Shown in pieces: positions 1 to 13,400 of a stretch of DNA of 64,000 nucleotides. The notes under the pieces are model-generated. The model searched no databases and had not been told where the DNA came from. It was given only the letters and a program-made list of their open reading frames with translations. Both the position numbers and the translations under genes were made by a program. Source of the DNA: Pseudomonas sp. C2B4 (GTDB lineage: Bacteria; Pseudomonadota; Gammaproteobacteria; Pseudomonadales; Pseudomonadaceae); NCBI RefSeq assembly GCF_013359695.1, contig NZ_JABFMU010000017.1, positions 1 to 64,000 on the forward strand. The letters run 5' to 3'. Numbering within the stretch: position 1 is the stretch's first letter; every line of letters starts with the position of its first letter.

Positions 1-5
1 TCACG

Positions 6-94
6 GTGGGAGCGAGCATGCTCGCGAATAGGTTGTGCCAGTCACCATCATCGTTGTCTGACACACCGCCTTCGCGAGCAGGCTCGCTCCCACA
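6..94. repeat. REPIN (inverted REP pair)
   Basis: Two REP palindromes face each other: GTGGGAGCGAGC..GCTCGCGAA on the left and its reverse complement on the right, around about 45 bases of unrelated sequence. The left copy has one variant base (GAGCATGCTC in place of GAGCCTGCTC). It lies just beyond the 3' end of cti. Confidence 0.9.
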
Positions 95-110
95 AGGGAC
101 CAGCGGTTGA

Positions 111-2408
111 TTACAGGTTTTCGTAGCGATTCATATCCAGCACGCCCTCTTCCACCGGGTCTGTCTCATGGATATAGCGGCTCAGGTCATGAAAGTACTG
201 CCAGAATTGCGGGTGACTGCGGCGAATCCCCCAGCGTTCGACGATTTTCTCGAAACGATCGGCATCTTTGGCGTTTTCCATGGCGTCCACAAACGCCGGA
301 ACTTCCCCGGCCGGGATATTGAACATGAAGTTCGGATAACTGCTGAGTACTCCCGGGAAAATGGTCAGGGTGTCCAGGCCTGGCTGATAACGCAGCGACT
401 CCCCGAGCAGAAATGCAACGTTGCTGTGCGCGCGGTTGCGCAGCAGGCTGTAGACCACACGCTGGCCGCTCGCGGCTTCCACTCGCAACATCGTCGCTTC
501 CGGCAGTTGGTCGATGACCTTGAGGCCAGCCGCCGGGCGTGACGCCAGGCGACTCAAGGCCTGTTCGGCGCTCTGCAAGTCCAGGTCGATGTTCGGCCGC
601 GAGCAATAGGCGCCGTCACAGCGGTTGATCGGATCAGGCTTGGCATTGAGGTCGCCGTAGCGCGCCAGCAACTGCATGGCGAAATCGCGCTTGGGGTCCT
701 GTTGATCGAGTTTCAGCGCCGTCGGCTTGTCGTTATCAATGGACTCATAGTCCAGCCACATCTTGAATTTGCCACTGCTCTGATACCAGTCATCAAGGTA
801 ACCGTCCCGGGAATCGGCCGGCATCAGGCGCAGGAAGTTCTGTTCGGCGCCGTTGCGGATCAGATCGAAATACAGGCGGGTCTGGGCTTGATGGGAGACG
901 TTGCCGAACACATCGAAATTCACCGCCAGTTGGTAATAGGTACGCTCCAGCAACGGGAAGTCGAACAGCCACATGGTTTGCGGCACGTCACCGATCAGGC
1001 CCTTGGTCACGGCGGCACTGTCGAAATGGCGGAAGATACTCAACAGCGCATTGTCGTTGCCGGCCCAGAGGGTCGACCAGCTCGGCGCCGGCAGGTCGGC
1101 GTAACTGTCGCGACGCAAGGCTTCGTACTCGTTTCGCTTGTCGCGGTAGTTGTGCCACAGGCTCAGGACACTGCCGACGTCGTCGTTCTGCCCCGGCATC
1201 GCCAACAACGGCGTGGCCTGGCCGCGATAGTTCGGGTCCGTGATGTAGAGGTCATGCTCCGGCGCCTGGAACAACGCCCAGAAGTTGTCGCGGATCACGT
1301 CCGTGGCGATCTGCCCCCGGCAGACCGGACCGCGAATGAAGGTGCGCACGAAATACTCGGCGTTATCGAGCATGAACTGGTAACGCGCCTGGGCCGGGAT
1401 GGCCTCGAAGGTGGCAAACGGATTCGCCCGACGCTCCGGCCCGTAGCCCGGCAATGCGCTGACCTGCCAGTTGCCGTTATAGAACAGGCTTTTGACCCGG
1501 GCCATTTTCGCCGCGCTTAACGGATAAGTGATGTGGGTCTTGTGCACGATCACACCCTGCACAGGCCACAGGCGGTAATAAAACTGCGTGCCCGGATCGT
1601 CGTTCGGACGGCGGGTATTGATCAGGTCGATGGGCTGGCCGGTCGGCGTGCGCGAACGCACCCATTGGAAGAAATGCCCTGGCTCGCCGTCCTTGAAATA
1701 GATATGCGCCAGGAACCAGTGTTCGAACAACCACCGCCCCACCAGACTTTGCCGGGCGCCCGGTGCATTGAGCAGGTTTTCCCACTGCACCACCTGCAGC
1801 GCTTCCTTGGCGCTGGGCACCAGGCCTTGTTCATCGATCGGCGCGCCGGACGCCAGCCAGCGTTGCAGGGTCTGGTATTGCTGATCGGTCAGCCCGGTAA
1901 CCGCCAGGGGCATGCCCTGTTTCGGATGGGAGCTGGCGTAGCCATCGAACTCTGCCGGCAAGGCGCACATATTGTCGCGGTTGAGGCCCAGGGCAATGTC
2001 GTCCGGCAGTTTGGCATTGGCTTGCAGCGGCGCCTGATGACCCAACTCAAGCATCCGCGCCATCAGCGCGGCCTGGCTGCCTTGGGCGTCGAGCACCGAA
2101 TAGAAGCCCTTTTGCTGCCAGGCTCGCTTGCCGAAAGCGTCGTAGAACAACCGGGTCGGTGCCGCGGCCTGGCTGCGGTCGCCGTCGTACACCGGGGTTT
2201 TGCTCGCGCCACGGGCCGCCCCTTCGCCACTGCCCAGGTTGAGCTGACAGGCAGAGTCGTAGCACGCATGGCAAGCCACGCACTTTTCAGTGAAGATCGG
2301 TTGAATGTCGCGGCTGTAGGAAATAGAAGGAGAAATGGCCGGTTCCTGCGCCACCGCGCCCCAGCTTAGAAACAGCAATACACTGCTGATGACGACGCGA
2401 TACGACAT
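111..2408 (-). CDS. cti: periplasmic fatty acid cis/trans isomerase
   Basis: Converts cis-unsaturated membrane fatty acids to the trans form in the periplasm, stiffening the membrane under solvent or heat stress; known from Pseudomonas and Vibrio as a cytochrome-c-type haem protein. The 765-residue product starts with a signal peptide (hydrophobic stretch 5-20, cut near AVA-QE). The haem motif CVACH is at residues 43-47, followed by CYDSAC, as in the family. Length fits Cti (about 760-780). The start has an AGGG site about 6 bases upstream. It is a single gene, divergent from metH across about 155 bases. No truncation is seen. Confidence 0.93.
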   Translation of the reverse strand: MSYRVVISSVLLFLSWGAVAQEPAISPSISYSRDIQPIFTEKCVACHACYDSACQLNLGSGEGAARGASKTPVYDGDRSQAAAPTRLFYDAFGKRAWQQKGFYSVLDAQGSQAALMARMLELGHQAPLQANAKLPDDIALGLNRDNMCALPAEFDGYASSHPKQGMPLAVTGLTDQQYQTLQRWLASGAPIDEQGLVPSAKEALQVVQWENLLNAPGARQSLVGRWLFEHWFLAHIYFKDGEPGHFFQWVRSRTPTGQPIDLINTRRPNDDPGTQFYYRLWPVQGVIVHKTHITYPLSAAKMARVKSLFYNGNWQVSALPGYGPERRANPFATFEAIPAQARYQFMLDNAEYFVRTFIRGPVCRGQIATDVIRDNFWALFQAPEHDLYITDPNYRGQATPLLAMPGQNDDVGSVLSLWHNYRDKRNEYEALRRDSYADLPAPSWSTLWAGNDNALLSIFRHFDSAAVTKGLIGDVPQTMWLFDFPLLERTYYQLAVNFDVFGNVSHQAQTRLYFDLIRNGAEQNFLRLMPADSRDGYLDDWYQSSGKFKMWLDYESIDNDKPTALKLDQQDPKRDFAMQLLARYGDLNAKPDPINRCDGAYCSRPNIDLDLQSAEQALSRLASRPAAGLKVIDQLPEATMLRVEAASGQRVVYSLLRNRAHSNVAFLLGESLRYQPGLDTLTIFPGVLSSYPNFMFNIPAGEVPAFVDAMENAKDADRFEKIVERWGIRRSHPQFWQYFHDLSRYIHETDPVEEGVLDMNRYENL

Positions 2409-2564
2409 GTCCCTGGTCCCGATCCTTGAAAAAACGCTGCGATTCTACCCATCTGACGATCGCCCCAACATGAGCGATATTCATGCAAAACCCGGACATG
2501 CTCTAAAAGCGCACAGGTTTGCTATGATCCCGGCCCTTCGTTATGGTCTTTTCGAGTAGCCCCA

Positions 2565-6275
<3,711 letters not shown>

Positions 6276-6315
6276 CCCAGCTCCTGGCCGCAACACTGTG
6301 GCTGACAGAGATCCC

Positions 6316-6404
6316 TGTGGGAGCGGGCTTGCCCGCGATGAGGCCTTTCCAGTCAAATTTTTTGTGACTGCCAGTACGCCATCGCGGGCAAGCCCGCTCC
6401 CACA
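6316..6404. repeat. REPIN, GGGCTTGCCC subtype
   Basis: Inverted pair of TGTGGGAGCGGGCTTGCCCG-type REPs, downstream of metH. The core reads GCGGGCTTGCCCGC, unlike the GAGCCTGCTC core of most REPs in this window. Confidence 0.9.
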
Positions 6405-6470
6405 GGATTGGTGTCTCCCCAGGTTGAATTTGTCTATGCTTACTTTTCACACACAGGTGACGAGGGGTTT

Positions 6471-6689
6471 ATGGACGATCCAGTCGACAACAAACCGCCA
6501 ACCTTCTGGCAGATGCTGCACAGCGTCATGGCCGCGGCGTTCGGGGTGCAGAGCGGGAAAAATCGCGCGCGGGACTTCACCCACGGCAAGCCCAGTCATT
6601 TCGTGATACTGGGGATCTTGTTTACTGCGGTGTTCGCGTTGACGCTCTACGGCATCGTGCAGTTGGTGTTGCATCTGGCGAAGGTTTAA
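6471..6689 (+). CDS. DUF2970 small membrane protein
   Basis: A 72-residue protein of the DUF2970 family; function unknown. The N-terminal half has a WQMLHSVMAAAFGVQS segment with basic residues after it, and the C-terminal half is one membrane helix (about 48-68, FVILGILFTAVFALTLYGIV). The start was placed at ATG 6471 because GACGAGGGG precedes it; an in-frame upstream ATG at 6408 lies in the REPIN flank and has no such site. Its stop codon overlaps the stop of the convergent binding-protein gene. Confidence 0.82.
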   Translation: MDDPVDNKPPTFWQMLHSVMAAAFGVQSGKNRARDFTHGKPSHFVILGILFTAVFALTLYGIVQLVLHLAKV

Positions 6690-7771
6690 TGCATCAGGGT
6701 TTGCAGGCTGAACGGATATCGATAGGACGTTGGCCGGCCCTTGGCCGAGAGCTTGTGAAAATCCACACCGAAATCTGCCGCTGCGCCCATGGCCAGCAAG
6801 CGTTTGGCTTGCGCCCGGTCAATCAGCTGTAACAGCGGTATCTGTCGGTCCCGACCACCGTACTGGCTGACGTCGACCCCGTCGTCGTAGTCGTGCAACT
6901 GCACCAGGGCCCAGCCACCCAGGCTGAAATGCCCGCCCAACAACACGCTCAAGCGGTTGTCCAGCAACGCACGCAACGCTGCGGGCGAGTTATTGATGGT
7001 GCCAAACAACGCATCCTTGCCAGGCTTACCGCCTGTTTCTTCGAAGGCCTGCATCACGCCAAACCCCATTTCGTCATTGGCCGACCAGACCAGCGATGTC
7101 TGCGGATAGCGCTTGAACAACATCTTGGCTTGCTCGTAGGCACGCTCCCGGGTCCAGCCGCCGGACACCAACTGACGCAGGCGCACTTCGGGGTGCTCGG
7201 CCAGTGCCCGGCGCATGCCCTTTTCTCGCAACTGTGCGGACGGGGTGAGTTTCAACCCGGAAAAGGCCAGCAGGTCAATGTACTGGCCGGGGGCAACCGG
7301 CGGGTGCAGGCGGATCAGTTCCTTGAGCATCAGGTAGCCGCCTTCCTCGTCGTTGGGCACCAGGCTGCCCACCCAGTCCGGGTATTTGTCCGAGCGCGCC
7401 CCCAGCATCCGCATTTGGTCGGGGCTCAGGCCATTATTGACAATAAACAGCTTCACCCCGCTACCCAGAGCCAGGCGCAGGATTTCGGGGGCGATGTTTT
7501 GCTCGTTGACGAACACCAGATAGTCCGGGCGCTTTATCCCTTGCAGGGCATCGCGCGCCTGCTTGAGGGTGATTTCGGAGTTGCGGTCCGAATACTCGAT
7601 ACGCAAATCCATGCCCAGGTCCTTGGCGGCGGCCTGCATGAATTGCGAGTAACTGACCCAGAAAGCTTCCCTGGTGGTTCCCGGGTTCAGGAACAGCACC
7701 GACGCCGCGTGAGCGCAGGGTCCCATGACCGTTGCAAGCGCCAGCAATACGCCACACAGAAACTTCAACAT
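6686..7771 (-). CDS. periplasmic sugar-type substrate-binding protein
   Basis: A 361-residue periplasmic binding protein of the LacI/ribose-binding (Peripla_BP_4) fold. A signal peptide covers residues 1-22 (AHA-AS). The fold is suggested by VLFLNPGTTREAFW, PDYLVFVNEQNIAPEIL and SLVWSANDEMGFGVMQAFEE. No transporter or sensor gene adjoins it, so it may feed a distant permease or act as a sensor's ligand-binding partner. A perfect minus-strand -10 box (TATAAT) sits 33-38 bases upstream of the ATG, arguing for its own promoter. The ligand is not predictable. Confidence 0.75.
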   Translation of the reverse strand: MLKFLCGVLLALATVMGPCAHAASVLFLNPGTTREAFWVSYSQFMQAAAKDLGMDLRIEYSDRNSEITLKQARDALQGIKRPDYLVFVNEQNIAPEILRLALGSGVKLFIVNNGLSPDQMRMLGARSDKYPDWVGSLVPNDEEGGYLMLKELIRLHPPVAPGQYIDLLAFSGLKLTPSAQLREKGMRRALAEHPEVRLRQLVSGGWTRERAYEQAKMLFKRYPQTSLVWSANDEMGFGVMQAFEETGGKPGKDALFGTINNSPAALRALLDNRLSVLLGGHFSLGGWALVQLHDYDDGVDVSQYGGRDRQIPLLQLIDRAQAKRLLAMGAAADFGVDFHKLSAKGRPTSYRYPFSLQTLMH

Positions 7772-7803
7772 TGATCGCCCGAGCCCCCGGAAATTCGCCG
7801 CGC

Positions 7804-7809
7804 ATTATA
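7804..7809 (-). promoter_or_regulatory. -10 box of the binding-protein gene
   Basis: Minus-strand TATAAT lies 33 bases before the start at 7771. No well-spaced consensus -35 is obvious, so the promoter call rests on the -10 alone. A TCCGAC-AATC-GTCGGA palindrome lies about 40 bases further upstream (7851-7866). Confidence 0.45.
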
Positions 7810-7886
7810 GTCAGCGAATGTCCGCAAAATGGCGTTTATTCCGGTTTTTGTCCGACAATCGTCGGAACGAGGCCCGGACGAGTCGT

Positions 7887-8000
7887 TTACTGATGACTGA
7901 CCCAAAATACCGCTGTGCCGACGACCAGGATAATCAGGAACAGAATCGCCCAGGCATCGACCGTGCTATCGCTTTTCCTTGCTTTGGTTGGGTTGCTCAT
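7887..8000 (-). CDS. 37-residue single-pass membrane peptide
   Basis: Reads MSNPTKARKSDSTVDAWAIL, then a hydrophobic helix (about residues 17-34) ending in VSHQ. It has a basic N-terminus, so N-in topology is likely. An AGAGGCG ribosome-binding site lies about 8 bases before the ATG. I do not know a function. Its neighbours are the binding-protein gene on the same strand and cysI diverging on the other side. The supporting evidence is the good start site and the clean amphipathic-to-hydrophobic layout. It is easily missed because it is so short. Confidence 0.7.
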   Translation of the reverse strand: MSNPTKARKSDSTVDAWAILFLIILVVGTAVFWVSHQ

Positions 8001-8293
8001 TGCATCGCCTCTTGTCGGTTTTATCGGTGATTGCATAAAGACTCGACCAGAGTTAAGACGATGATTGCCCGCACGACAAATGTGGGTTAGTTAACAACTA
8101 TTCTCGTTAGTCGATTTGGTTATTTGCATATATTCAAACATCACTTTTGCGCATAACTGCAAACTGGTATCTTGCCCCGGCTCCGTAGGGAGTGCGCGGC
8201 CGTGCGCGCAGAATTGCAGAGGCTCTATCGGACTCCGGCAAGCACAAAAACGCAGCTGTATCCGAGCGACCCTAGCCTGAGAACAGGACTTAT

Positions 8294-9952
8294 ATGTACG
8301 TATATGACGAGTACGATCAGCGGATCATCGAGGACCGCGTCAAGCAGTTCCGTGATCAGACCCGACGCTATCTGGCAGGCGAGCTGAGCGAAGAAGAATT
8401 CCGCCCCCTGCGCCTGCAGAACGGGCTTTATATCCAGCGTTTCGCCCCGATGTTGCGGGTGGCGGTGCCCTACGGCCAACTGACTTCGCGCCAGATGCGA
8501 ATGATGGCCAGGATTGCCCGTGACTACGACAAGGGCTATGCCCACATCAGCACCCGACAGAACGTGCAGTTCAACTGGCCGGCGGTGGAAGACATCCCGG
8601 ACATCCTGGCTGAACTGGCCACCGTGCAGATGCACGCGATCCAGACCAGCGGCAACTGCCTGCGCAACGTCACCACCGACCAGTTCGCCGGTGTTGCATC
8701 CGACGAATTGATCGACCCGCGCCCATGGTGCGAGATCGTGCGTCAGTGGACCACGTTCCACCCGGAATTCGCCTACCTGCCGCGCAAGTTCAAGATTGCC
8801 GTCAACGGTTCGACCTCCGACCGCGCTGCCATCGAAGTCCACGACATCGGCCTGGAGCCGGTGCACAACGCCGCGGGCGAACTGGGCTTCCGTGTGCTGG
8901 TCGGCGGCGGCCTGGGCCGTACTCCGGTGGTGGGCGCATTCATCAATGAATTCCTGCCGTGGCAAGACCTGTTGAGCTACCTCGACGCCATCCTGCGGGT
9001 ATACAACCGCTATGGCCGTCGTGACAACAAGTACAAGGCACGTATCAAGATCCTGGTGAAAGCGCTGACTCCTGAAGTCTTTGCGCAAAAAGTCGATGCG
9101 GAAATGGAGCACCTGCGCGGTGGCCAGACTACGTTGACCGAAGCCGAAGTGCATCGTGTCGCCAAACACTTCGTCGATCCGGACTACAAGGCCCTGGATA
9201 ACCAGGCCGCCGCGCTGGCCGAGCTCGATAAAGAGCATCCGGGCTTCGCCCGCTGGCGTGCCCGCAATACCCTGGCCCACAAGAAGCCGGGCTATGTGGC
9301 CGTGACCCTGTCGCTCAAGCCGACCGGCGTTGCGCCAGGCGACATCACCGACAAGCAGCTCGACGCCGTGGCCGATCTGGCCGACCGCTACAGCTTTGGT
9401 GAACTGCGCACCTCCCACGAGCAGAACATCATCCTGGCCGACGTCGAGCAGGACAAGCTGTTCACCCTGTGGGGCGAATTGCGCGAGAACGGTTTCGCCA
9501 CGCCGAACATCGGCCTGCTGACCGACATCATCTGCTGCCCGGGTGGCGATTTCTGCTCCCTGGCCAACGCCAAGTCGATCCCGATCGCCGAATCGATCCA
9601 GCGCCGTTTCGACGACCTGGACTACCTGTTCGACATCGGCGAGCTGGACCTGAACATCTCCGGTTGCATGAACGCCTGCGGTCACCACCACGTCGGCCAC
9701 ATCGGCATCCTCGGGGTGGACAAGAAAGGCGAAGAATTCTACCAGGTGTCCCTCGGCGGCAGCGCCAGCCGTGACGCCAGCCTGGGCAAGATCCTCGGCC
9801 CGTCCTTCGCACAGGACGATATGCCAGACGTGATCGAAAAGCTGATCAACGTGTACATCGAACAGCGTACCGAAGACGAGCGTTTCATCGACACTTATCA
9901 GCGTATTGGCATCGACCTCTTCAAGGAACGCGTCTATGCAGCGAATCATTAA
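8294..9952 (+). CDS. cysI: sulfite reductase, ferredoxin-type hemoprotein
   Basis: Six-electron reduction of sulfite to sulfide in cytosolic sulfur assimilation. The 552-residue protein has the siroheme/4Fe-4S signature: CCPGGDFC (a CX5C pair, about residue 415) and SGCMNACGHH (CX3C, about 457-461). The two ferredoxin-like half domains carry QNVQFNW and QNIILAD. This is the single-subunit nitrite/sulfite reductase lineage rather than the E. coli NADPH CysJI type, which matches the DUF934 partner overlapping its 3' end. The 293 bases upstream (8001-8293) are AT-richer and probably hold its promoter, but no site is clear enough to call. Confidence 0.93.
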   Translation: MYVYDEYDQRIIEDRVKQFRDQTRRYLAGELSEEEFRPLRLQNGLYIQRFAPMLRVAVPYGQLTSRQMRMMARIARDYDKGYAHISTRQNVQFNWPAVEDIPDILAELATVQMHAIQTSGNCLRNVTTDQFAGVASDELIDPRPWCEIVRQWTTFHPEFAYLPRKFKIAVNGSTSDRAAIEVHDIGLEPVHNAAGELGFRVLVGGGLGRTPVVGAFINEFLPWQDLLSYLDAILRVYNRYGRRDNKYKARIKILVKALTPEVFAQKVDAEMEHLRGGQTTLTEAEVHRVAKHFVDPDYKALDNQAAALAELDKEHPGFARWRARNTLAHKKPGYVAVTLSLKPTGVAPGDITDKQLDAVADLADRYSFGELRTSHEQNIILADVEQDKLFTLWGELRENGFATPNIGLLTDIICCPGGDFCSLANAKSIPIAESIQRRFDDLDYLFDIGELDLNISGCMNACGHHHVGHIGILGVDKKGEEFYQVSLGGSASRDASLGKILGPSFAQDDMPDVIEKLINVYIEQRTEDERFIDTYQRIGIDLFKERVYAANH

Positions 9953-10430
9953 GAACAACGCAGTCGTCGACGAAACCTGGCACCTGCTGCCCAAGGACTT
10001 CAACATCGACGAGATCACCAACTGCGACGACTACATCGTCCCGTTGCAGCTGTGGCGCGAACACAGCCGTATGCTGATGGCGCGCGACGGCGGCCTGGGT
10101 GTATGGCTGGATGCCGATGAGGAAGCCGAGGAAATCGGTGAAGACGTGGCAAGCTTCCAGGTCATCGCCTTGAACTTCCCGGCCTTCACCGATGGCCGCA
10201 ACTACTCCAACGCCCGCCTGTTGCGTGACCGTTATGGTTTCAAGGGCGAACTGCGGGCGATTGGCGATGTACTGCGCGACCAGCTGTTCTACATGCACCG
10301 CTGTGGCTTCGATGCCTTTGCGATTCGCCCCGATAAAGACCCATACGAAGCCCTTGAAGGTCTCAAGGACTTCTCGGTGACCTATCAGGCCGCCACCGAC
10401 GAACCGCTGCCGCTGTTCCGTCGTCGTTGA
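9936..10430 (+). CDS. DUF934 protein, sulfite reductase partner
   Basis: A 164-residue DUF934 protein, the usual companion of this type of CysI in proteobacteria and thought to take part in sulfite reduction; its exact reaction is unproved. It starts at ATG 9936 inside the last 17 bases of cysI (MQRIIKNNAV), implying translational coupling. Visible features are WLDADEEAEEIGEDV and NFPAFTDGRNYSNARLLRDR, typical of the family. It is followed directly by a hairpin at 10438-10464. Confidence 0.88.
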   Translation: MQRIIKNNAVVDETWHLLPKDFNIDEITNCDDYIVPLQLWREHSRMLMARDGGLGVWLDADEEAEEIGEDVASFQVIALNFPAFTDGRNYSNARLLRDRYGFKGELRAIGDVLRDQLFYMHRCGFDAFAIRPDKDPYEALEGLKDFSVTYQAATDEPLPLFRRR

Positions 10431-10437
10431 TCGTGAT

Positions 10438-10464
10438 GCCTTGAGCCCCTTGCGGGCTCAAGGC
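10438..10464. terminator. hairpin between convergent genes
   Basis: Perfect 11-base arms GCCTTGAGCCC and GGGCTCAAGGC with a 5-base loop, sitting between the end of the cysI-DUF934 operon and the end of the LRR gene. There is no U-tract on the plus strand, so it may act weakly or as a bidirectional 3' stabiliser. Confidence 0.6.
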
Positions 10465-10477
10465 TCACGAGTTGTCA

Positions 10478-13400
10478 TCAGGGCTCCCCTACAGGCGGAA
10501 ATGGCCGCCCCAACGCCACCCAGTGGGTGTAAAGTCGAGCCCGGTCCTCCAATGCCGTGAACGCGGCAAACGGGTTGTCGAAAGACCCTCCTGGCAACCG
10601 CACATCCTGGATCAATCGCCCCCACAACTCCTGCGACGCATCAGCTTCAGCCAACAATCGCCACACCCGCGCTTGAAGATCCAGATAGTTGACCTGGAAA
10701 TCCGGCGTGAGCGTCAGTGTATTGATGGTCCCTAAAAAGTGTCCGCCACGCTGCTTGAGCGCCAGTCGCTGCCATATCTGTAACCGGGCATTCCCTAGTG
10801 CGGGTTCAATGCCGTTCAACCAGGCCGCCGGGTCCCCATAGTTATTGCCCGCCGTGTTCAACCACAAGTTGATGCCCGTCTGCTCCCGATGCGAAACCAA
10901 TCGTTGCAGGGTGTCCTCGTCGTTGATCGGGTTGCGCCACAGCAGGACTCGATCCCTGGCGATAGCCTGATTCAGCACTGACTGTGGAACTCGTTGGATC
11001 TGGTTATCCTGTAAGTCCAGGGTGGTGAGATAGGGCTGATCCATAATCCCGACGGGGCAAGTCTTAATGTCCGTATTACTCAGTTTCAATGACCGCAATT
11101 GACTCATCCCCATGACGACAGGGGGAAAAACCAACGGGTTATCGCTCAGATCCAATGATTGCAAATTGACCAATGGACTTAACTGTCCCGCCGTGTTTTC
11201 CGGGAGAGCCAATACTTGCTCATCACCCAGCAAAGCTGGCTCCGGCACCGTGTTCTTCTGGAAGGTCAGCCAGGTGGAACGTAGATTCAACGACGTGAGA
11301 TGCTGCAACTGGGGGATTGTCGGCGGCAACACACTTTCCAATTCCCCGACAGCGTTGGGTAACCGCAAGTCCGTGCCTTCCAGGTTCAAGGTTCGCAAAT
11401 GTGGGAAGCGTTCGAGAAAGCCATTCAGAGTCTCCCGTTCGAACAAGTGGAAGTTACTCATGTTCAACTCCACCACGTCATTGAACCGGACATTCAGGAC
11501 CGGCAGCCGATGATAATCCTCATTACTCATGTCCATCCTGAAGCCATCAACGTGATTTCCCGTGTAGTGGCTATTGCCCTGGGGAGGCTTTTTTTGCCAG
11601 ATCGCAATGAGCTCATCCGCCAGCTCACCGCGAGTTTCGCCCTCATACTGCATCACTTCCTGGATCCGTCCGACGTTGTGCTCGTCGATTTGCTCGGCCG
11701 TCAGCCCTTCTGTCCCGGGATCACCCATTTGCAGCAGGTCGACATCCATATCGTCGATGTCGACCGCGACTTGATCAATCCAGGTCTCCAGATCCGAATA
11801 CAGTTGCTGCAACTGCTGTTTTGTACCGTCGATAAAAGCCTGAGCCCCGCTCCCTAATGGCTGCAAGATCGCATCAGCTTCGCCATTGGATAAGTCGGGA
11901 TAGATCTCCTTGAGTTGCAACCTCATCGCTTGCTGGGTCAGTGCCGCCTCTTGAGGTGTATTCGGATAAACACCCCCTCTCAATCCCTCGGCCTCGAACG
12001 GCAATCGTGATTCCATCCTGCCCAGGCCAAGCATCAGTTCTGAGCGGGACAATGGCTGGTCGCTGATTTTCAGCCTCAGCTCGGTGCCGGGGTCGCTCGA
12101 TACCAACCCCAGCGCCGATCGCTCCTCATTGGACAGAACAGCGACGACAGCCTCGGAAAAATGGGTGACGCCAGCGGCGTGGGTTGACGCATGCCGGGGT
12201 AAATAGTGCTTACCCGACTTGATCAGGATCCGGCAATCCGGCATATCGAACGGACCACTGCGATCCAGTATCCGGCCTCCGATCGAACTGTCGCGCACTT
12301 CGATTCGCAACCCTTTGGGCCATCCAGGCAGGCCCCTGAGGGAGTGCAACATCAGCGTGTCCGATTCGGCATTGGTTATGGATCGAAGATAGAGACCTTC
12401 ATAGGCTCGATTGAGGCGTACATGTTGCTGGTATTGGCGCGCCTTGCCGTCCAGTTGCTTGAACAGCTCCCTGGCCCGGACCGGTTCGGGTGACGCCGTG
12501 AAATCGACACCATAGCGATCCAGCATTTGCTCCACGGCGGCCTTGGGCAGGTCGGGGTATGTGCGCTGAAACAGCTGCACCCATGGGTGCTCCGACTGCT
12601 GGAGCGCCTGATATCGACGGTTGAATTCAGCCTGCGCGGCCCCCGGATCACCCAGCGCCGTCACGTCCTGATCGATCCTGAAACGATCGACAGTATCAGC
12701 CAGCAGAGGCGTCGGCGCGCGTCCTGACTGCATCAGCCGAAGCATGTCATCATCGACTGCGCTGACCTTGCCGATCTGTGCCAGTACTTCATCCGTGAAG
12801 GTGCCGGCCGGCGCCCCTACGCCTCGCAAAAGCTCCGTACGGGTCGGCAATGGCAATTGCGGTTGCCGGGGCGTCGGTGCAACGGCTGGCTCCTCGATCG
12901 ACCCGCTTGCCCCTCCGCTTTCGCGCTCCGCATTGATCACCACAGCCAACTCTGCCCCATCCTTGCCCAGCGAAGCAACGCCCATTGCCAATGGCAGCGC
13001 GTTGAGCAAACCGAACACGGTTCGCGCCACACCCTCGGAGCGCTGGCTGGCGGTCTGGCCGTTAACGGCCTGATCCAACCCGTAGCCGGCGTCGATCAGT
13101 CCGGCGAGGACCATCAATCCCTCTCCTCCAGGCACAAATAAAGCCAGCGGACCGAATCGGGTGATCCATTGGGCTATCGGTTCGACGACTGCACTCAAGT
13201 TGTCGCGGTTGACCTGCGCATCATCACGAATTGTTGCGACGCTGGCCTGGGCTGCCCGTTTCATGGTCAAGACCAGCTGCGCAAACGGATCAGCGTGCGG
13301 GGAAGGCAGTTGGAAATCGATGTAATCGGCAGGATCCCAGTATCCCTCGTCATTGAAGAAGCCCGCGTCCGTGGACAGCAGGTGCTTTCGCGGGAACATC

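Noticed and set aside
2409..2564. Cobalamin or SAM riboswitch before metH
   Set aside because: The gap is only 156 bases, is shared with the cti promoter, and shows no B12-box-like or SAM-aptamer core.
8225..10021. 598-codon open frame antisense to cysI
   Set aside because: Shadow frame without domain motifs, while cysI has its siroheme and Fe-S cysteines.
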